Positions 1-9,080 of a stretch of 64,000 bases of DNA are shown piece after piece (position 1 is the stretch's first letter; every line of letters begins with the position of its first letter). A model generated the notes under the pieces. The model made no database searches. It was given only the letters and a program-made list of their open reading frames with translations, and was not told the DNA's origin. The DNA is from an uncultured Prevotellaceae bacterium. GTDB lineage: Bacteria; Bacteroidota; Bacteroidia; Bacteroidales; Bacteroidaceae. A program made the position numbers and the translations under genes. The stretch lies in the NCBI GenBank assembly GCA_900315095.1, contig OMXS01000002.1, positions 1 to 64,000 on the forward strand. Reading direction: 5' to 3'.

Positions 1-105
1 GCTTGCCACATATAACCTCGGTTACAATTGCAAGCTTCTCACTAAAACTGTACTTCATACACAAAAGTTTTATGTCTAACTTTTGGGGTGCAGTTCACCC
101 CCTTA
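1..105. mobile_element. Possible insertion-sequence right end (remnant)
   Basis: The sequence around 60-101, ending in CTTTTGGGGTGCAGTTCA, resembles the terminal inverted repeat of IS3-family elements that are common in Bacteroidales. No transposase reading frame of useful length lies inside the window, so it is either the last bases of an element beginning to the left or a solo remnant. The identification rests on memory of such ends and is uncertain. Confidence 0.3.
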
Positions 106-688
106 CTAAAGGGGAGAAATGTCAAAAGCTTAGACCCCTCTTACTCCCCCTTCTTGAGACCCTTCTGGAACAAGCGCCCCTAACGGGTCGAGCGACTAGG
201 AGGCGGAAATGTAACATGACTGGGAACGTTCAGACCCCCAACCCCCTCGCTCGGCTCCGCCGCTTGCCAGAGCAAGAACTTAAGGGGCTAGAGGCGCACA
301 CGGGGGAGCGCCCCTACAAACCCGCATGGCTTAACCTATAAATAATAACCTATAACCAATAACCTTTTTCCGTGTTTTCCGCGTAATCCGTGCCAAAAAG
401 AATGATAAATAGACAATCCCCTCCTGACCTCCCCCTGCTAGGAGGCGGAAATGTAGCTCGTTTATTCGTATTTTGACCTTCGGTCGAACTTAGGCTGCAC
501 CTCGGAAATATGACAGAACCTTTGCTTACGCCGTTTCCTTATCAAGGAAACTCAAATGTATTTCGCTCGGTTTGCACTAACTTTGGCTTCGCCGAACTTA
601 CTCTCGTTCGGAAAAACTCAAATATATTTGGTTTTTCGCTCACTTAATCGTAACTTTGCAGGCAATAAACTAACCATATATTGTAGAT
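106..688. repeat. thrS upstream spacer with direct repeats
   Basis: This 580-bp spacer has no convincing gene. An 18-bp direct repeat CTAGGAGGCGGAAATGTA occurs at 196-213 and 438-455. Around 330-370 there is low-complexity AACCTATAA-type sequence. From 492 to about 590 lies a repeat shared with the region upstream of the ABC-F gene (AGGCTGCACCTCGGAAAT, then GTATTTCGCTCGGTTTGCAC). The thrS promoter follows. Short open frames here look like repeat translations, not genes. Confidence 0.55.
651..658 (+). promoter_or_regulatory. thrS promoter -7 box
   Basis: TAACTTTG matches the Bacteroidota -7 consensus TAnnTTTG and is followed by GCA. It lies 30 bp before the thrS ATG. Confidence 0.6.
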
Positions 689-2653
689 ATGATAAAAATT
701 ACTTTTCCAGACGGCTCAGTTCGCGAGTTCGAGCAGGGCGTGACTGGACTTCAGATTGCTGAAAGCATTTCGCCGGCTTTGGCACGCAGCGTTGTAAGTT
801 GCGGAGTGAACGGCGAGACAGTAGAACTTAACAGACCTATCAACGAAGACGCCGCCATCGCCCTGTATAAGTTTGAGGACGAGGAGGGCAAGCACACTTT
901 CTGGCACACTAGTGCTCACCTGCTTGCTGAGGCGCTGCAGGAGCTTTATCCGGGCATTCAGTTCGGTTTCGGTCCTGCTATCGAGAACGGATTCTTCTAC
1001 GACGTGATGCCGCCTGAGGGCGTTGCCATCTCGGAGAACGACTTCCCGAAGATTGAGGCTAAGATGCAGGAACTGGCACGCAAGGACGAGCCGGTGGTGC
1101 GCCGCGATGTATCGAAGGCTGACGCCCTGAAGGAGTTCAAGGCCGACGGTCAGGAGTATAAGTGCGAGCACATCGACCAGGACCTTGAGGACGGTACCAT
1201 CTCGACATACACGCAGGGCGCGTTTACCGACCTCTGCCGCGGTCCGCACCTCACATCGACAGGTGCTATCAAGGCCATCAAGATAACGAGTGTGGCGGGT
1301 GCTTTCTGGCGTGGTGACGCTAACCGCGAGCAGATGACTCGTATCTACGGTATCTCTTTCCCTAAGAAAAAGATGCTGGACGAGTATCTCGTGATGCTGG
1401 AGGAGGCTAAGAAGCGCGACCACCGCAAGATTGGCAAGGAGATGGAACTCTTCATGTTCAGCGACCGTGTGGGCAAGGGTCTGCCTATATGGCTGCCGAA
1501 GGGTACCGACCTGCGTCTGCGCCTGCAGGACATGTTGCGCAAGATACAGAAGAACTACGGTTATCAGGAGGTTATCACTCCGCATATCGGCTCGAAGAAC
1601 TTGTATGTCACCTCTGGACACTATGCTCACTACGGCAAGGACTCGTTCCAGCCTATCCACACTCCGGAGGAGGACGAGGAGTATATGCTGAAGCCGATGA
1701 ACTGCCCTCATCATTGCGAGATTTTCGCAAACAAGCCGCGCAGTTACAAGGACCTGCCGTTGCGTATTGCTGAGTTCGGTACGGTATACCGCTACGAGAA
1801 GAGTGGTGAGTTGCACGGACTGACACGCGTGCGCTCGTTCACTCAGGACGATGCTCATATCTTCTGCCGTCCCGACCAGATTAAGACGGAGTTCATGCGC
1901 GTGATGGACATCATCAAGTCGGTATTCTCAACATTCAACTTCGACAACTTCGAGGCGCAGATTTCGCTCCGCGACCCTAACGACCACGAGAAGTACATCG
2001 GTTCTGACGAGGTGTGGGCAGAGGCAGAGCAGGCTATCATCGACGCTTGTCAGGAGAAGGGTCTGAACGCTAAGGTGGAGTATGGCGAGGCCGCTTTCTA
2101 CGGTCCTAAGCTCGACTTCATGGTGAAGGACGCTATCGGCCGCCGCTGGCAGTTGGGTACCATCCAGGTGGACTATAACCTGCCTGTACGCTTCAAGCTG
2201 GAGTACACCGCCGAGGACAATACGAAGAAGACTCCTGTGATGATTCACCGCGCTCCGTTCGGTTCTATGGAGCGATTCACCGCCGTGCTTATCGAGCATA
2301 CCGCGGGCAAGTTCCCGTTGTGGCTCACTCCTGAGCAGGTGGCTATCCTGCCTATCTCGGAGAAGTTCGTGGGCTATGCCAACAACGTGAAGCGTTATTT
2401 CGACAGCGTGGGCGTGCGTGCTACCGTTGACGAGCGCAACGAGAAGATAGGCCGCAAGATTCGTGACAACGAGTTGAAGCGCATTCCTTACATGCTCATC
2501 GTGGGCGAGAAGGAAGAGGCCGAAGGTCTTGTAAGCGTGCGCAAGCAGGGACAGGGCGACCAGGGTCAGTTGAAGATGGAGGAGTTCGCTGCCCAGCTGA
2601 ATGCTGAGGTTGCGGAGATGCTGAAGGCTACTGACTTGAGACCGAACGACTAA
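689..2653 (+). CDS. thrS: Threonine--tRNA ligase
   Basis: Charges tRNA-Thr with threonine in the cytoplasm. The 654-residue protein has the full class II ThrRS layout: an N-terminal TGS domain (1-62), the editing domain with HTSAH at 73-77 and CRGPH at 183-187, the catalytic core with zinc ligands C339 (MNCPHH), H390 and H520 (HRAPFGS), and a C-terminal anticodon-binding domain from about 550. The ATG at 689 gives an intact TGS domain and lies 30 bp after a promoter box. In Bacteroidales thrS normally precedes infC-rpmI-rplT; here that cluster is about 20 kb downstream. A likely terminator lies at 3013-3048. Confidence 0.97.
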   Translation: MIKITFPDGSVREFEQGVTGLQIAESISPALARSVVSCGVNGETVELNRPINEDAAIALYKFEDEEGKHTFWHTSAHLLAEALQELYPGIQFGFGPAIENGFFYDVMPPEGVAISENDFPKIEAKMQELARKDEPVVRRDVSKADALKEFKADGQEYKCEHIDQDLEDGTISTYTQGAFTDLCRGPHLTSTGAIKAIKITSVAGAFWRGDANREQMTRIYGISFPKKKMLDEYLVMLEEAKKRDHRKIGKEMELFMFSDRVGKGLPIWLPKGTDLRLRLQDMLRKIQKNYGYQEVITPHIGSKNLYVTSGHYAHYGKDSFQPIHTPEEDEEYMLKPMNCPHHCEIFANKPRSYKDLPLRIAEFGTVYRYEKSGELHGLTRVRSFTQDDAHIFCRPDQIKTEFMRVMDIIKSVFSTFNFDNFEAQISLRDPNDHEKYIGSDEVWAEAEQAIIDACQEKGLNAKVEYGEAAFYGPKLDFMVKDAIGRRWQLGTIQVDYNLPVRFKLEYTAEDNTKKTPVMIHRAPFGSMERFTAVLIEHTAGKFPLWLTPEQVAILPISEKFVGYANNVKRYFDSVGVRATVDERNEKIGRKIRDNELKRIPYMLIVGEKEEAEGLVSVRKQGQGDQGQLKMEEFAAQLNAEVAEMLKATDLRPND

Positions 2654-3010
2654 GGAGAAGGAAGAAGGTGGAATGATGAATTAGGAAGGAGGAATGAAGA
2701 AGGTGGAATGATGAATTAGGAGGGAAGAAGGATGAATGAAGAGGAAGGTAGAGGGAGATAGAGGACATCACAGTCCCCACCCCTGACCCCTCCCCTTCAG
2801 GGGCGGGGAACCTGCAAAGAGTTCTCCTACACCACAAAGGGACCTTAGCTATCACCCGTTATCCATCCCCTCGCTCGACCCGCAGGGGGCGCTTTGCTTG
2901 CAAAGAACACCCAACACCTACCACCTATCACCCATCAGCAAGAGTGTTGTCTTCTATCTTCGTGGCGAAGCCACATATCTCCTTGTAACTCCTTATAACT
3001 ACAATAATAA
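2654..3010. repeat. Repeat-filled spacer after thrS
   Basis: No gene is visible. A 23-bp unit beginning GAAGGTGGAATGATG occurs at 2664-2686 and 2699-2721 (period 35). It is followed by purine-rich GGAAGGTAGAGGGAGAT sequence and a GC-rich element (2776-2812, CCCCTCCCCTTCAGGGG) that also occurs near 40.7 and 51.6 kb. Near 2905-2935 there is CAACACCTACCACC-like low-complexity sequence. Such repeats are typical of Prevotella intergenic DNA. Confidence 0.6.
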
Positions 3011-3012
3011 AT

Positions 3013-3048
3013 CGCCACGGATTCCGAGTGAGTCTGTGGCGTTTTTTT
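3013..3048 (+). terminator. Intrinsic terminator
   Basis: CGCCAC at 3013-3018 pairs with GTGGCG at 3036-3041, and a run of seven T follows. It is the first strong terminator after thrS, 360 bp from its stop. Confidence 0.7.
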
Positions 3049-3111
3049 GTTATATGTGGGGATGACGTGAAGAAAACTAACGCTTTCTTTTGGCATTTTC
3101 CTTATTTTCAT

Positions 3112-3119
3112 TATCTTTG
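3112..3119 (+). promoter_or_regulatory. fic promoter -7 box
   Basis: TATCTTTG is a perfect -7 box that ends only 7 bp before the chosen ATG at 3127, so the transcript would have almost no leader. Confidence 0.65.
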
Positions 3120-3126
3120 CACGGAA

Positions 3127-3906
3127 ATGTTTGAGCAGGAGATAAAGCAATACGAGGAGGTCAGGGCTGTCTATCAGCAGAAGATTGTTGAGAAGATGAG
3201 TGCCGAGGACTATATGGAGTACAATGAGATATTGTTCTCTGCTCATTCGTGTGCCATAGAGGGAAACTCGTTCACGGTAGACGACACTCGCATGCTGCGT
3301 GAACAGGGGATGGCGATGGTGCCGTCGGGTCGCTCGCTCTTAGAGTGTACCGAGATGGCCGACCACTTCCGCGCCTTCGACTATATGGTGCGTCATCTGG
3401 ATGTCCCGTTCGACGAGTGGTTGCTGAAGGAGATTAACAAACTCGTGACTGAGCACACATTGGCTTATAAGGCCGAAGGCGCCGTTGCCGGAGAGTATAC
3501 TACCGAGGATATGGCTGCTGGCGATACCGTCTTCGGAGACCATGAGAGTCTTATCGAGCAGGTGCCGCAGTTGATGGAGTCCACCTCGCGTGCTATGTTG
3601 TCTGACATTCATCCGTTGGTGGTGGCGGCGAAGTTTCATGGATATTATGAGTATCTGCATCCTTTCCGTGACGGCAACGGCAGGACGGGTCGGTTGCTGT
3701 CGAACTTCATCTTGCTGAGGGCAGGTCATCCGCTGCTTATCATCGAACTAAAAGACCGCGGCGAGTATATTTCGGCACTGAAAGCCATCCGCAGCGAAGG
3801 CACCGACGAGCATCTTGTTCATTTCTTCATAAAGGTGGCTACGCAACGCTTGCAGAACGAGATGGAGCAGAAGCGGCACAACTCGCGCAAGATGCTGTTC
3901 TTTTGA
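3127..3906 (+). CDS. Fic/DOC family protein (predicted AMPylator)
   Basis: A 259-residue Fic-domain protein. Fic enzymes usually transfer AMP from ATP to Ser, Thr or Tyr hydroxyls of target proteins. The complete active-site motif HPFRDGNGRTGR is at 178-189, with catalytic H178. Near the N terminus, S41-CAI-E45-G46 fits the inhibitory helix motif [S/T]xxxE[G/N], which suggests a self-inhibited class II Fic. An open frame extends upstream to 3028, but that start would lie before the promoter box at 3112-3119. No antitoxin-like gene adjoins it. The thioesterase follows after 17 bp. Target unknown. Confidence 0.9.
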   Translation: MFEQEIKQYEEVRAVYQQKIVEKMSAEDYMEYNEILFSAHSCAIEGNSFTVDDTRMLREQGMAMVPSGRSLLECTEMADHFRAFDYMVRHLDVPFDEWLLKEINKLVTEHTLAYKAEGAVAGEYTTEDMAAGDTVFGDHESLIEQVPQLMESTSRAMLSDIHPLVVAAKFHGYYEYLHPFRDGNGRTGRLLSNFILLRAGHPLLIIELKDRGEYISALKAIRSEGTDEHLVHFFIKVATQRLQNEMEQKRHNSRKMLFF

Positions 3907-3923
3907 AAAACATTTAGAGAATA

Positions 3924-4346
3924 ATGACACTAAAGGAATTTTTTGAGGGTGACAAGTTCGCCAAACTTGCGGGCGCCGAACTCATTGAGGTGGGCGAGGG
4001 ATACGCCAGAGCTAAGATGGAGGTGGGCGACGAGCACCTTAATGGTGGGGGAGTGTGTCAGGGCGGCGCGCTGTTCACTCTTGCCGACCTTGCTTTTGCG
4101 GCTGCTGTGAACAGTCACGGCGTGCTGACGTTCAACACCACCTCGAATATCGTTTTTGTGCGTTCGGCTAACAAAGGCACCATATATGCCGAAGCACGCG
4201 AGATAGTGAATCATCATCGCATGCCATACGGAGAAGTGAAGGTCACCGATGCAGAAGGCAATCTGCTGGCAATCTTCACTTCAAGTGGTTATCGTAAGGA
4301 AGGGCGGGTTATCGAGTTCGATAAACCAGAATGCCCTTGCCGTTGA
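3924..4346 (+). CDS. PaaI-like hotdog-fold thioesterase
   Basis: A 140-residue hotdog protein resembling PaaI/YbgC-type acyl-CoA thioesterases, which release CoA from thioesters such as phenylacetyl-CoA. The hotdog helix region is at 39-60 (LNGGGVCQGGALFTLADLA), with the probable catalytic D55. It follows fic by 17 bp and may be cotranscribed. Its last 38 bp overlap the convergent ACT gene, which is followed upstream by paaK. The context suggests aryl-CoA turnover; the real substrate is not visible. The Cys-rich C terminus (ECPCR) is unusual. Confidence 0.85.
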   Translation: MTLKEFFEGDKFAKLAGAELIEVGEGYARAKMEVGDEHLNGGGVCQGGALFTLADLAFAAAVNSHGVLTFNTTSNIVFVRSANKGTIYAEAREIVNHHRMPYGEVKVTDAEGNLLAIFTSSGYRKEGRVIEFDKPECPCR

Positions 4347-4659
4347 GCAGGAAAGAGTAGAGGTATGCGATGTCGGCGCCGCTTCCGCTGATGGGAGCGA
4401 GGGCATCGGCTGCCTTTCCCGGCACGTCGTCAAGTTCGATGGCGTTCACCTCTGTAATGTTAACGGCCAGTCCTGCGTCGCTGAGCATCAGGTAGGCGCG
4501 CTCTGGCTCGTCGCAGATGATGCGGTAGATGCCGTTGTCGATGGTGTCGGCAACTGTGGAGGCTATTATCTGTATTCCTGCCTCCTTGAGGATGGAGAGC
4601 ACCTTAACGAGTGTTCCCTGCTTGTTCTCGATGAATATCGATATTTGTTTGAAGGTCAT
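4309..4659 (-). CDS. ACT-domain protein, short
   Basis: A 116-residue protein with a tandem ACT arrangement: a first ACT fold at about 3-70 (ISIFIENKQGTL, then GIQIIASTVADT) and a second beginning near 71. ACT domains bind amino acids, and in Bacteroidales a tandem-ACT protein is commonly encoded beside paaK, as here (17 bp after it). The second domain stops at ILVYRTR, about 25 residues earlier than I would expect. The lost end coincides with the 38-bp overlap with the convergent thioesterase gene, so this may be a natural truncation. Confidence 0.82.
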   Translation of the reverse strand: MTFKQISIFIENKQGTLVKVLSILKEAGIQIIASTVADTIDNGIYRIICDEPERAYLMLSDAGLAVNITEVNAIELDDVPGKAADALAPISGSGADIAYLYSFLLNGKGILVYRTR

Positions 4660-4676
4660 AGTTTGTAAGATTTAAG

Positions 4677-5987
4677 TTAGAATTTCTTCCTTAGGTCTTT
4701 CACTCTCACCGCCTTAGCCTCGTCGGATGCTTTGAGCGAGCCTTTCGGCACGAGTTTCACCTTTGGTGTGATAAGGATTTCATCGTGCAACTGGCGCGTG
4801 ATTTCGCGTGTGAGCAGTTGCAGGTGCTGATAGTCGTCGGTCATCTCCTTCAGTTCCACCTCAACGGTCATGATGTCGCCGTTGGGAACGGTCTCGAGGG
4901 TGATGAGGAAGTCGGATGACAGTTCCTTGAACTGCATCAGTATCTTCTCTATCTGTATCGGGAAGATGTTTACACCCTTAAGTATTATCATGTCGTCGGA
5001 GCGTCCCTGCAGACGTGCCAGACGGCGATGGTGACGGCCGCACGGACATTCGCCGGGCAGGATGTATGTGAGGTCGCGTGTGCGGTAGCGCAGCAGCGGC
5101 ATCGCCTCGCGGTTGATGGTGGTGAGCACCAGTTCGCCCAGTTCTCCCTCCTTTGCCGGCTCGAGAGTCTTGGGGTTGATTATCTCCACGATGAAATAGT
5201 CTTCCCAGATGTGCAGTCCGTTCTGCTCCTTGCACTCGAAGGCCACGCCAGGTCCCATCATCTCGGAGATGCCGTACGAGTTGTATGCCTTCACGCCGAG
5301 GTTGTCCTCGATGCGCTTGCGCTGTTCCTCGCTATGCGGTTCTGCTCCGATGCATAGGATGCGCAGGTTGGTGTCCTTGCGCGGGTCAACACCCTCTTCC
5401 TGCATCACCTCGTAGATGCGTGAAGCGTATGAAGGAATGGCGTGCAGCACGTTGGTGCCGAAGTCCTTGATGAACTTTATCTGTCGCTTGGTGTTTCCTG
5501 CGGCTGCAGGTACGGTTAGCATTCCCACCTTCTCGGCACCATACTGGAAGCCCAGTCCTGCGGTGAACATGCCGTAGCCAGCCGAGTTCTGGAACACATC
5601 CTCGGGGCGGCTGCCCACCATCCACAGACATCGTGCAACAGCATTAGCCCATTCCTCGAGGTCTTTCTTCGAGTGGAGCACTACGGTAGGGTTGCCTGTC
5701 GTGCCACTTGACGAGTGCAGACGGGTGCATTTCTTCAGGGGTACCGATGCCAGTCCGAAGGGATAGTTGTCGCGCAGGTCTTCCTTTGTGGTGAAAGGCA
5801 GTTTCCGCACGTCGTCGAGAGTCTTGATGTCTTCGGGAGTGATGCCCATTTCCTCGAACTTCTTTTTGTAGAACTCCGAGTTCATGCAATGGTTCACGGT
5901 CTTTTTAAGTCTTTCCAGTTGTAGTTTCTCGATGTCCTCTCTTGACATCGTTTCGATTTCAGGATTAAAGTACTCTGAATAATTCAT
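4677..5987 (-). CDS. paaK: Phenylacetate--CoA ligase
   Basis: A 436-residue AMP-forming ligase that activates phenylacetate or a related aryl acetate to its CoA thioester. The phosphate-binding loop SSSGTTGNP is at 92-100, the adenylation motif YGISEMMGPG is near 235, and an AMP-binding C-terminal domain with YRTRDLT follows. Length is normal for PaaK. An upstream in-frame Met at 6029 exists, but the ATG at 5987 matches the family start (MNYSEYFNPEIETMSRE) and lies 39 bp after the -7 box. It forms an operon with the downstream ACT gene. In Bacteroidales this pair is linked to IorAB for making or breaking down aromatic amino acids. Confidence 0.93.
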   Translation of the reverse strand: MNYSEYFNPEIETMSREDIEKLQLERLKKTVNHCMNSEFYKKKFEEMGITPEDIKTLDDVRKLPFTTKEDLRDNYPFGLASVPLKKCTRLHSSSGTTGNPTVVLHSKKDLEEWANAVARCLWMVGSRPEDVFQNSAGYGMFTAGLGFQYGAEKVGMLTVPAAAGNTKRQIKFIKDFGTNVLHAIPSYASRIYEVMQEEGVDPRKDTNLRILCIGAEPHSEEQRKRIEDNLGVKAYNSYGISEMMGPGVAFECKEQNGLHIWEDYFIVEIINPKTLEPAKEGELGELVLTTINREAMPLLRYRTRDLTYILPGECPCGRHHRRLARLQGRSDDMIILKGVNIFPIQIEKILMQFKELSSDFLITLETVPNGDIMTVEVELKEMTDDYQHLQLLTREITRQLHDEILITPKVKLVPKGSLKASDEAKAVRVKDLRKKF

Positions 5988-6026
5988 CGTTTGTATAAAA
6001 ATGTAGTTATGTTCATAAAAGTTATG

Positions 6027-6034
6027 CAAAAGTA
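6027..6034 (-). promoter_or_regulatory. paaK promoter -7 box
   Basis: On the minus strand the bases read TACTTTTG, followed by CATAAC. This is a good -7 box 39 bp before the paaK start. Confidence 0.55.
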
Positions 6035-6075
6035 CAATAAAATCATAAGGTTACAAAAAATAGCAATGAAAAACT

Positions 6076-6106
6076 TTTGTCTTTTCCCTTATTTGTATTA
6101 AATTTG
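6076..6106 (+). promoter_or_regulatory. Acyl-CoA synthetase promoter
   Basis: A textbook Bacteroidota promoter: a -33 TTTG at 6076-6079, a 19-bp spacer, and the -7 box TAAATTTG at 6099-6106. The predicted leader is about 65 nt. Confidence 0.7.
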
Positions 6107-6177
6107 CATCATAATTCGGTAAAGTGACAAGTAAACTCGCCTCTTTGCCAACCTATCAATTTGTTAACTAAAACCAT

Positions 6178-8238
6178 ATGATAAACAAGCAATTATTACA
6201 GCCAGAGAGTATTGTGGTTATAGGTGGCTCGAACAACTGCCATAAGCCAGGTGGAGCAGTAGTGCGCAACCTCATAAGCGGAGGTTTCCAGGGAACGCTG
6301 CGCATAGTTAATCCCAAGGAGGACGAGGTACAGGGCATCAAGGTGTTTCACGACGTGAAGGAGGTGCCGCCCACCGACCTTGCTATCCTCGTTGTGGCGG
6401 CGCGTTTCTGTCCCGACTATGTGGAGTATCTCGCGGCGGAGAAACAGGTGCGCGCGTTCATCATCATCTCGGCTGGCTTTGGAGAGGAGACGAAGGAAGG
6501 TGCCGCACTTGAGCAGCGCATCCTCGACATCTGCGACCGCTACGGCTGTGCGCTGATAGGACCCAACTGCATCGGTCTGCTCACTCGCTGGCACCACTCG
6601 GTGTTCACCAAGCCCATCCCGAATCTTAACCCGAAGGGCGTTGACTTCATCTCGGGCTCGGGAGCAACGGCGGTGTTCATCCTTGAGAGTGCTGTGACGA
6701 AAGGACTGCCGTTCAACTCGGTATGGTCGGTAGGTAACGGTCGTCAGATAGGCATCGAGACGGTACTCGAATACATGGACAACAACTTCGACGCGGAGAA
6801 AGACTCGCTGGTGAAACTGCTTTATATAGAGAACATTGCCGACCCCGACAAACTGCTCTATCATGCCACATCGCTCATTCGCAAGGGATGTCGTATAGCA
6901 GCCATCAAGGCGGGCTCGTCGGAGAGCGGCAGTCGTGCGGCATCGAGTCATACGGGTGCTATAGCATCGAGCGACTCTGCTGTGGAGGCGTTGTTCCGCA
7001 AGGCAGGCATCGTGCGCTGCTTCTCGCGTGACGAACTGACAACTGTGGGCTGTATTTTCACCCTGCCGCGATTCACGGGCAAGAACTTCGCTATCGTCAC
7101 CCATGCGGGAGGACCTGGCGTTATGCTTACCGACGCCCTCTCGAAGGGCGGAATGAATGTGCCGCCGCTCTCGGGGAAGGCTGCCGACGAACTGAAGGAG
7201 AAACTGTTCCTGGGTTCTTCTGTTGCCAACCCCATCGACATCCTTGCCACAGGAACGGCCGAGCAACTGGGCGTTGCCATCGATTTCTGCGAGAAGAAGT
7301 TCAAGGACATCGATGCCATAATGGTAATCTTCGGTACTCCAGGACTTGTGCAGTTGTACGAGACTTATGATGTTCTTCACAAGAAAATACAGGAATGCAA
7401 GAAACCGATATTCCCCATACTGCCCAGCGTGAGTACCGCAGGTCCCGAGGTGCATGAGTTCTTGAAACGAGGACATGTGAACTTCTCCGACGAGGTGGTG
7501 CTGGCAACGGCGTTGACACAGGTGATGAAGACTCCCGCACCTGCCGACGGACAGATAGAGATTCACGGGGTGGATGTGCCTCGCATTCGCCGCATCATCG
7601 ATGGGATAGGGGAGAACGGATACATCGCGCCCAACCTTGTGCACGAGTTGTTGCAGAGCGCAGGCATACCTACTGTTCCTGAGTTCGTGAGCGACAACAA
7701 GGAAGACCTTCTGGCTTTTGCCGACAAGTGCGGTTATCCCGTTGTGGCAAAGGTGGTTGGTCCTGTGCATAAGAGTGATGTGGGCGGCGTTGCGCTTAAT
7801 GTGCGCACCCCGGAGCATCTGGCACTTGAGTTTGAGCGCATGATGAAGATACCCGATGCCACCGCCGTGATGGTTCAGAAGATGATAAAAGGTACCGAAC
7901 TCTTCATAGGAGCCAAGTATGAGCCACGCTTCGGTCATGTGGTGCTCTGCGGTCTTGGCGGCATCTTCGTGGAAGTGCTGAAAGATGTATCCAGCGGTCT
8001 TGCGCCGTTGTCTTACGAGGAGGCATACAGCATGATTCACTCTTTGCGCGGATATAAGATAATAAAAGGCACGCGCGGACAGGCAGGTGTCAACGAGAAG
8101 AAGTATGCCGAGATTATCGTGCGCCTCTCTACGCTCCTCCGCTTCGCTACCGAAATCAAGGAGATGGACATCAACCCTCTGCTTGCCGACGAGAACGATG
8201 TCATTGCCGTAGATGCAAGAATACTTGTTGAGAAATAA
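6178..8238 (+). CDS. ADP-forming acyl-CoA synthetase (fused alpha/beta)
   Basis: A 686-residue NDP-forming acetate/acyl-CoA ligase that converts acyl-CoA + ADP + Pi into acid + ATP + CoA. The N-terminal CoA-binding domain (about 8-135) is followed by succinyl-CoA-synthetase-like domains with the phospho-histidine H258 in SSHTG, and a C-terminal ATP-grasp domain from about 465 to 686. Alpha and beta parts are fused in one chain, as in many bacterial enzymes. It is divergent from paaK across a shared 190-bp regulatory region. With IorAB in the same window, it could conserve energy from aryl-acetyl-CoA. Substrate range cannot be read from sequence. Confidence 0.93.
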   Translation: MINKQLLQPESIVVIGGSNNCHKPGGAVVRNLISGGFQGTLRIVNPKEDEVQGIKVFHDVKEVPPTDLAILVVAARFCPDYVEYLAAEKQVRAFIIISAGFGEETKEGAALEQRILDICDRYGCALIGPNCIGLLTRWHHSVFTKPIPNLNPKGVDFISGSGATAVFILESAVTKGLPFNSVWSVGNGRQIGIETVLEYMDNNFDAEKDSLVKLLYIENIADPDKLLYHATSLIRKGCRIAAIKAGSSESGSRAASSHTGAIASSDSAVEALFRKAGIVRCFSRDELTTVGCIFTLPRFTGKNFAIVTHAGGPGVMLTDALSKGGMNVPPLSGKAADELKEKLFLGSSVANPIDILATGTAEQLGVAIDFCEKKFKDIDAIMVIFGTPGLVQLYETYDVLHKKIQECKKPIFPILPSVSTAGPEVHEFLKRGHVNFSDEVVLATALTQVMKTPAPADGQIEIHGVDVPRIRRIIDGIGENGYIAPNLVHELLQSAGIPTVPEFVSDNKEDLLAFADKCGYPVVAKVVGPVHKSDVGGVALNVRTPEHLALEFERMMKIPDATAVMVQKMIKGTELFIGAKYEPRFGHVVLCGLGGIFVEVLKDVSSGLAPLSYEEAYSMIHSLRGYKIIKGTRGQAGVNEKKYAEIIVRLSTLLRFATEIKEMDINPLLADENDVIAVDARILVEK

Positions 8239-8265
8239 TTTCGAGTACTTGTGAGAAATAGTATA

Positions 8266-8309
8266 AAAACATTCCCCGTCCTACATCATCGTAAGACGGG
8301 GAGCGTTTG
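8266..8309. terminator. Bidirectional terminator
   Basis: CCCCGTC at 8274-8280 pairs with GACGGGG at 8295-8301, with flanking A-rich and T-rich arms (AAAC/GTTT). It separates the acyl-CoA synthetase from the convergent lipoprotein gene. Confidence 0.7.
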
Positions 8310-8329
8310 TTTATGAAGTCAGAATAGTT

Positions 8330-8899
8330 TTATACTCCTCTTTCCACTTTCGTTATTTTCAGTTGTCCATCCCTGCGCCCTACGGTATAGCGGTAGGTGA
8401 CGTTCTGCTTATTGGAGTGGTCCATCCAATGGGCAACTGTGAAGACTTTCTCATACTGGTTGTTGCCGATAGCCTTTGCCTTAGTGGTGTTCAGCAGGTC
8501 CATATCGCCCACGGGGTCGCTGCACACGAGTTCCCATCCCATGTATTTATCGCCAATGGCCATATCACGGAGGTTCTCGTCGTCAGAGTCCAACTCTATT
8601 GCTTTCAAGGCCTCCGAACTGAGATATTTCTGCAGGTCGCTGACATCCCAGCCGTCCATTGCGTAGAATTCCTCGATGAACGCTATTGCCTCCTCGTCGC
8701 TTACCGCTTCTTGCTTGTCGTTCTCGAGGGAAACAGTCTCGGTTATGGTGATGCTCAAAAGGGAGTCGGTCTTCGCCTCCACTTTGTCGCCTGTCTTTTC
8801 CTCAATAAGGTTTTTCAACTTGTCCTTCAGGTTGCACGACGTGAAGAGGCTTACAGTCAGGGCCGCGCATGCAAAGAACAAAACGTGTTTTCTTCTCAT
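8330..8899 (-). CDS. Lipoprotein of unknown function
   Basis: A 189-residue predicted lipoprotein. A lipobox (LFTSC) places the lipidated Cys at residue 22, and the ATG at 8899 directly precedes the signal peptide (an upstream Met at 8938 is less likely). The region after the signal is charged. A motif SDEEAIAFIEEFY precedes a helical part and a C-terminal beta-rich part ending DGQLKITKVERGV. The same motif and layout occur in the next gene (9081-9755), so the two are paralogues. The fold looks NTF2/DUF3828-like by overall pattern, but this is uncertain. No enzymatic motif is visible. Confidence 0.8.
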   Translation of the reverse strand: MRRKHVLFFACAALTVSLFTSCNLKDKLKNLIEEKTGDKVEAKTDSLLSITITETVSLENDKQEAVSDEEAIAFIEEFYAMDGWDVSDLQKYLSSEALKAIELDSDDENLRDMAIGDKYMGWELVCSDPVGDMDLLNTTKAKAIGNNQYEKVFTVAHWMDHSNKQNVTYRYTVGRRDGQLKITKVERGV

Positions 8900-8961
8900 C
8901 TTAATTTGGTTTTTGTATAATTTACTAAACTTTCGCAAGCCTCGCTTGCTCTGTAGATAGA

Positions 8962-9040
8962 AGGTGATAGGTGATAGGTAATAGGTAATAGGTGATGTCC
9001 TCTATCTCCCTCTATCTCCCTTTTATCTCCTTTTATCTCC
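8962..9040. repeat. Low-complexity tandem repeats
   Basis: A run of AGGTGAT/AGGTAAT heptamers (8962-8996) is followed by repeated CTATCTCC/TTATCTCC octamer-like units (9001-9040). The same CTATCTCC units occur near 40.77 kb and similar ones near 51.67 kb. Confidence 0.7.
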
Positions 9041-9080
9041 TTAACATGCGAAACTTGTAATAATGTTCTTCAGTTAATGG

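Noticed and set aside
3..341. 112-codon open frame at the left edge
   Set aside because: Lies over a possible IS end and repeat sequence; composition and lack of family features argue against a gene.
716..1858. Long antisense frame in thrS (and similar ones in acyl-CoA synthetase, iorA, M13 peptidase, GH43, EF-G2)
   Set aside because: Mirror frames of highly codon-biased genes; no promoter, no recognisable domains.
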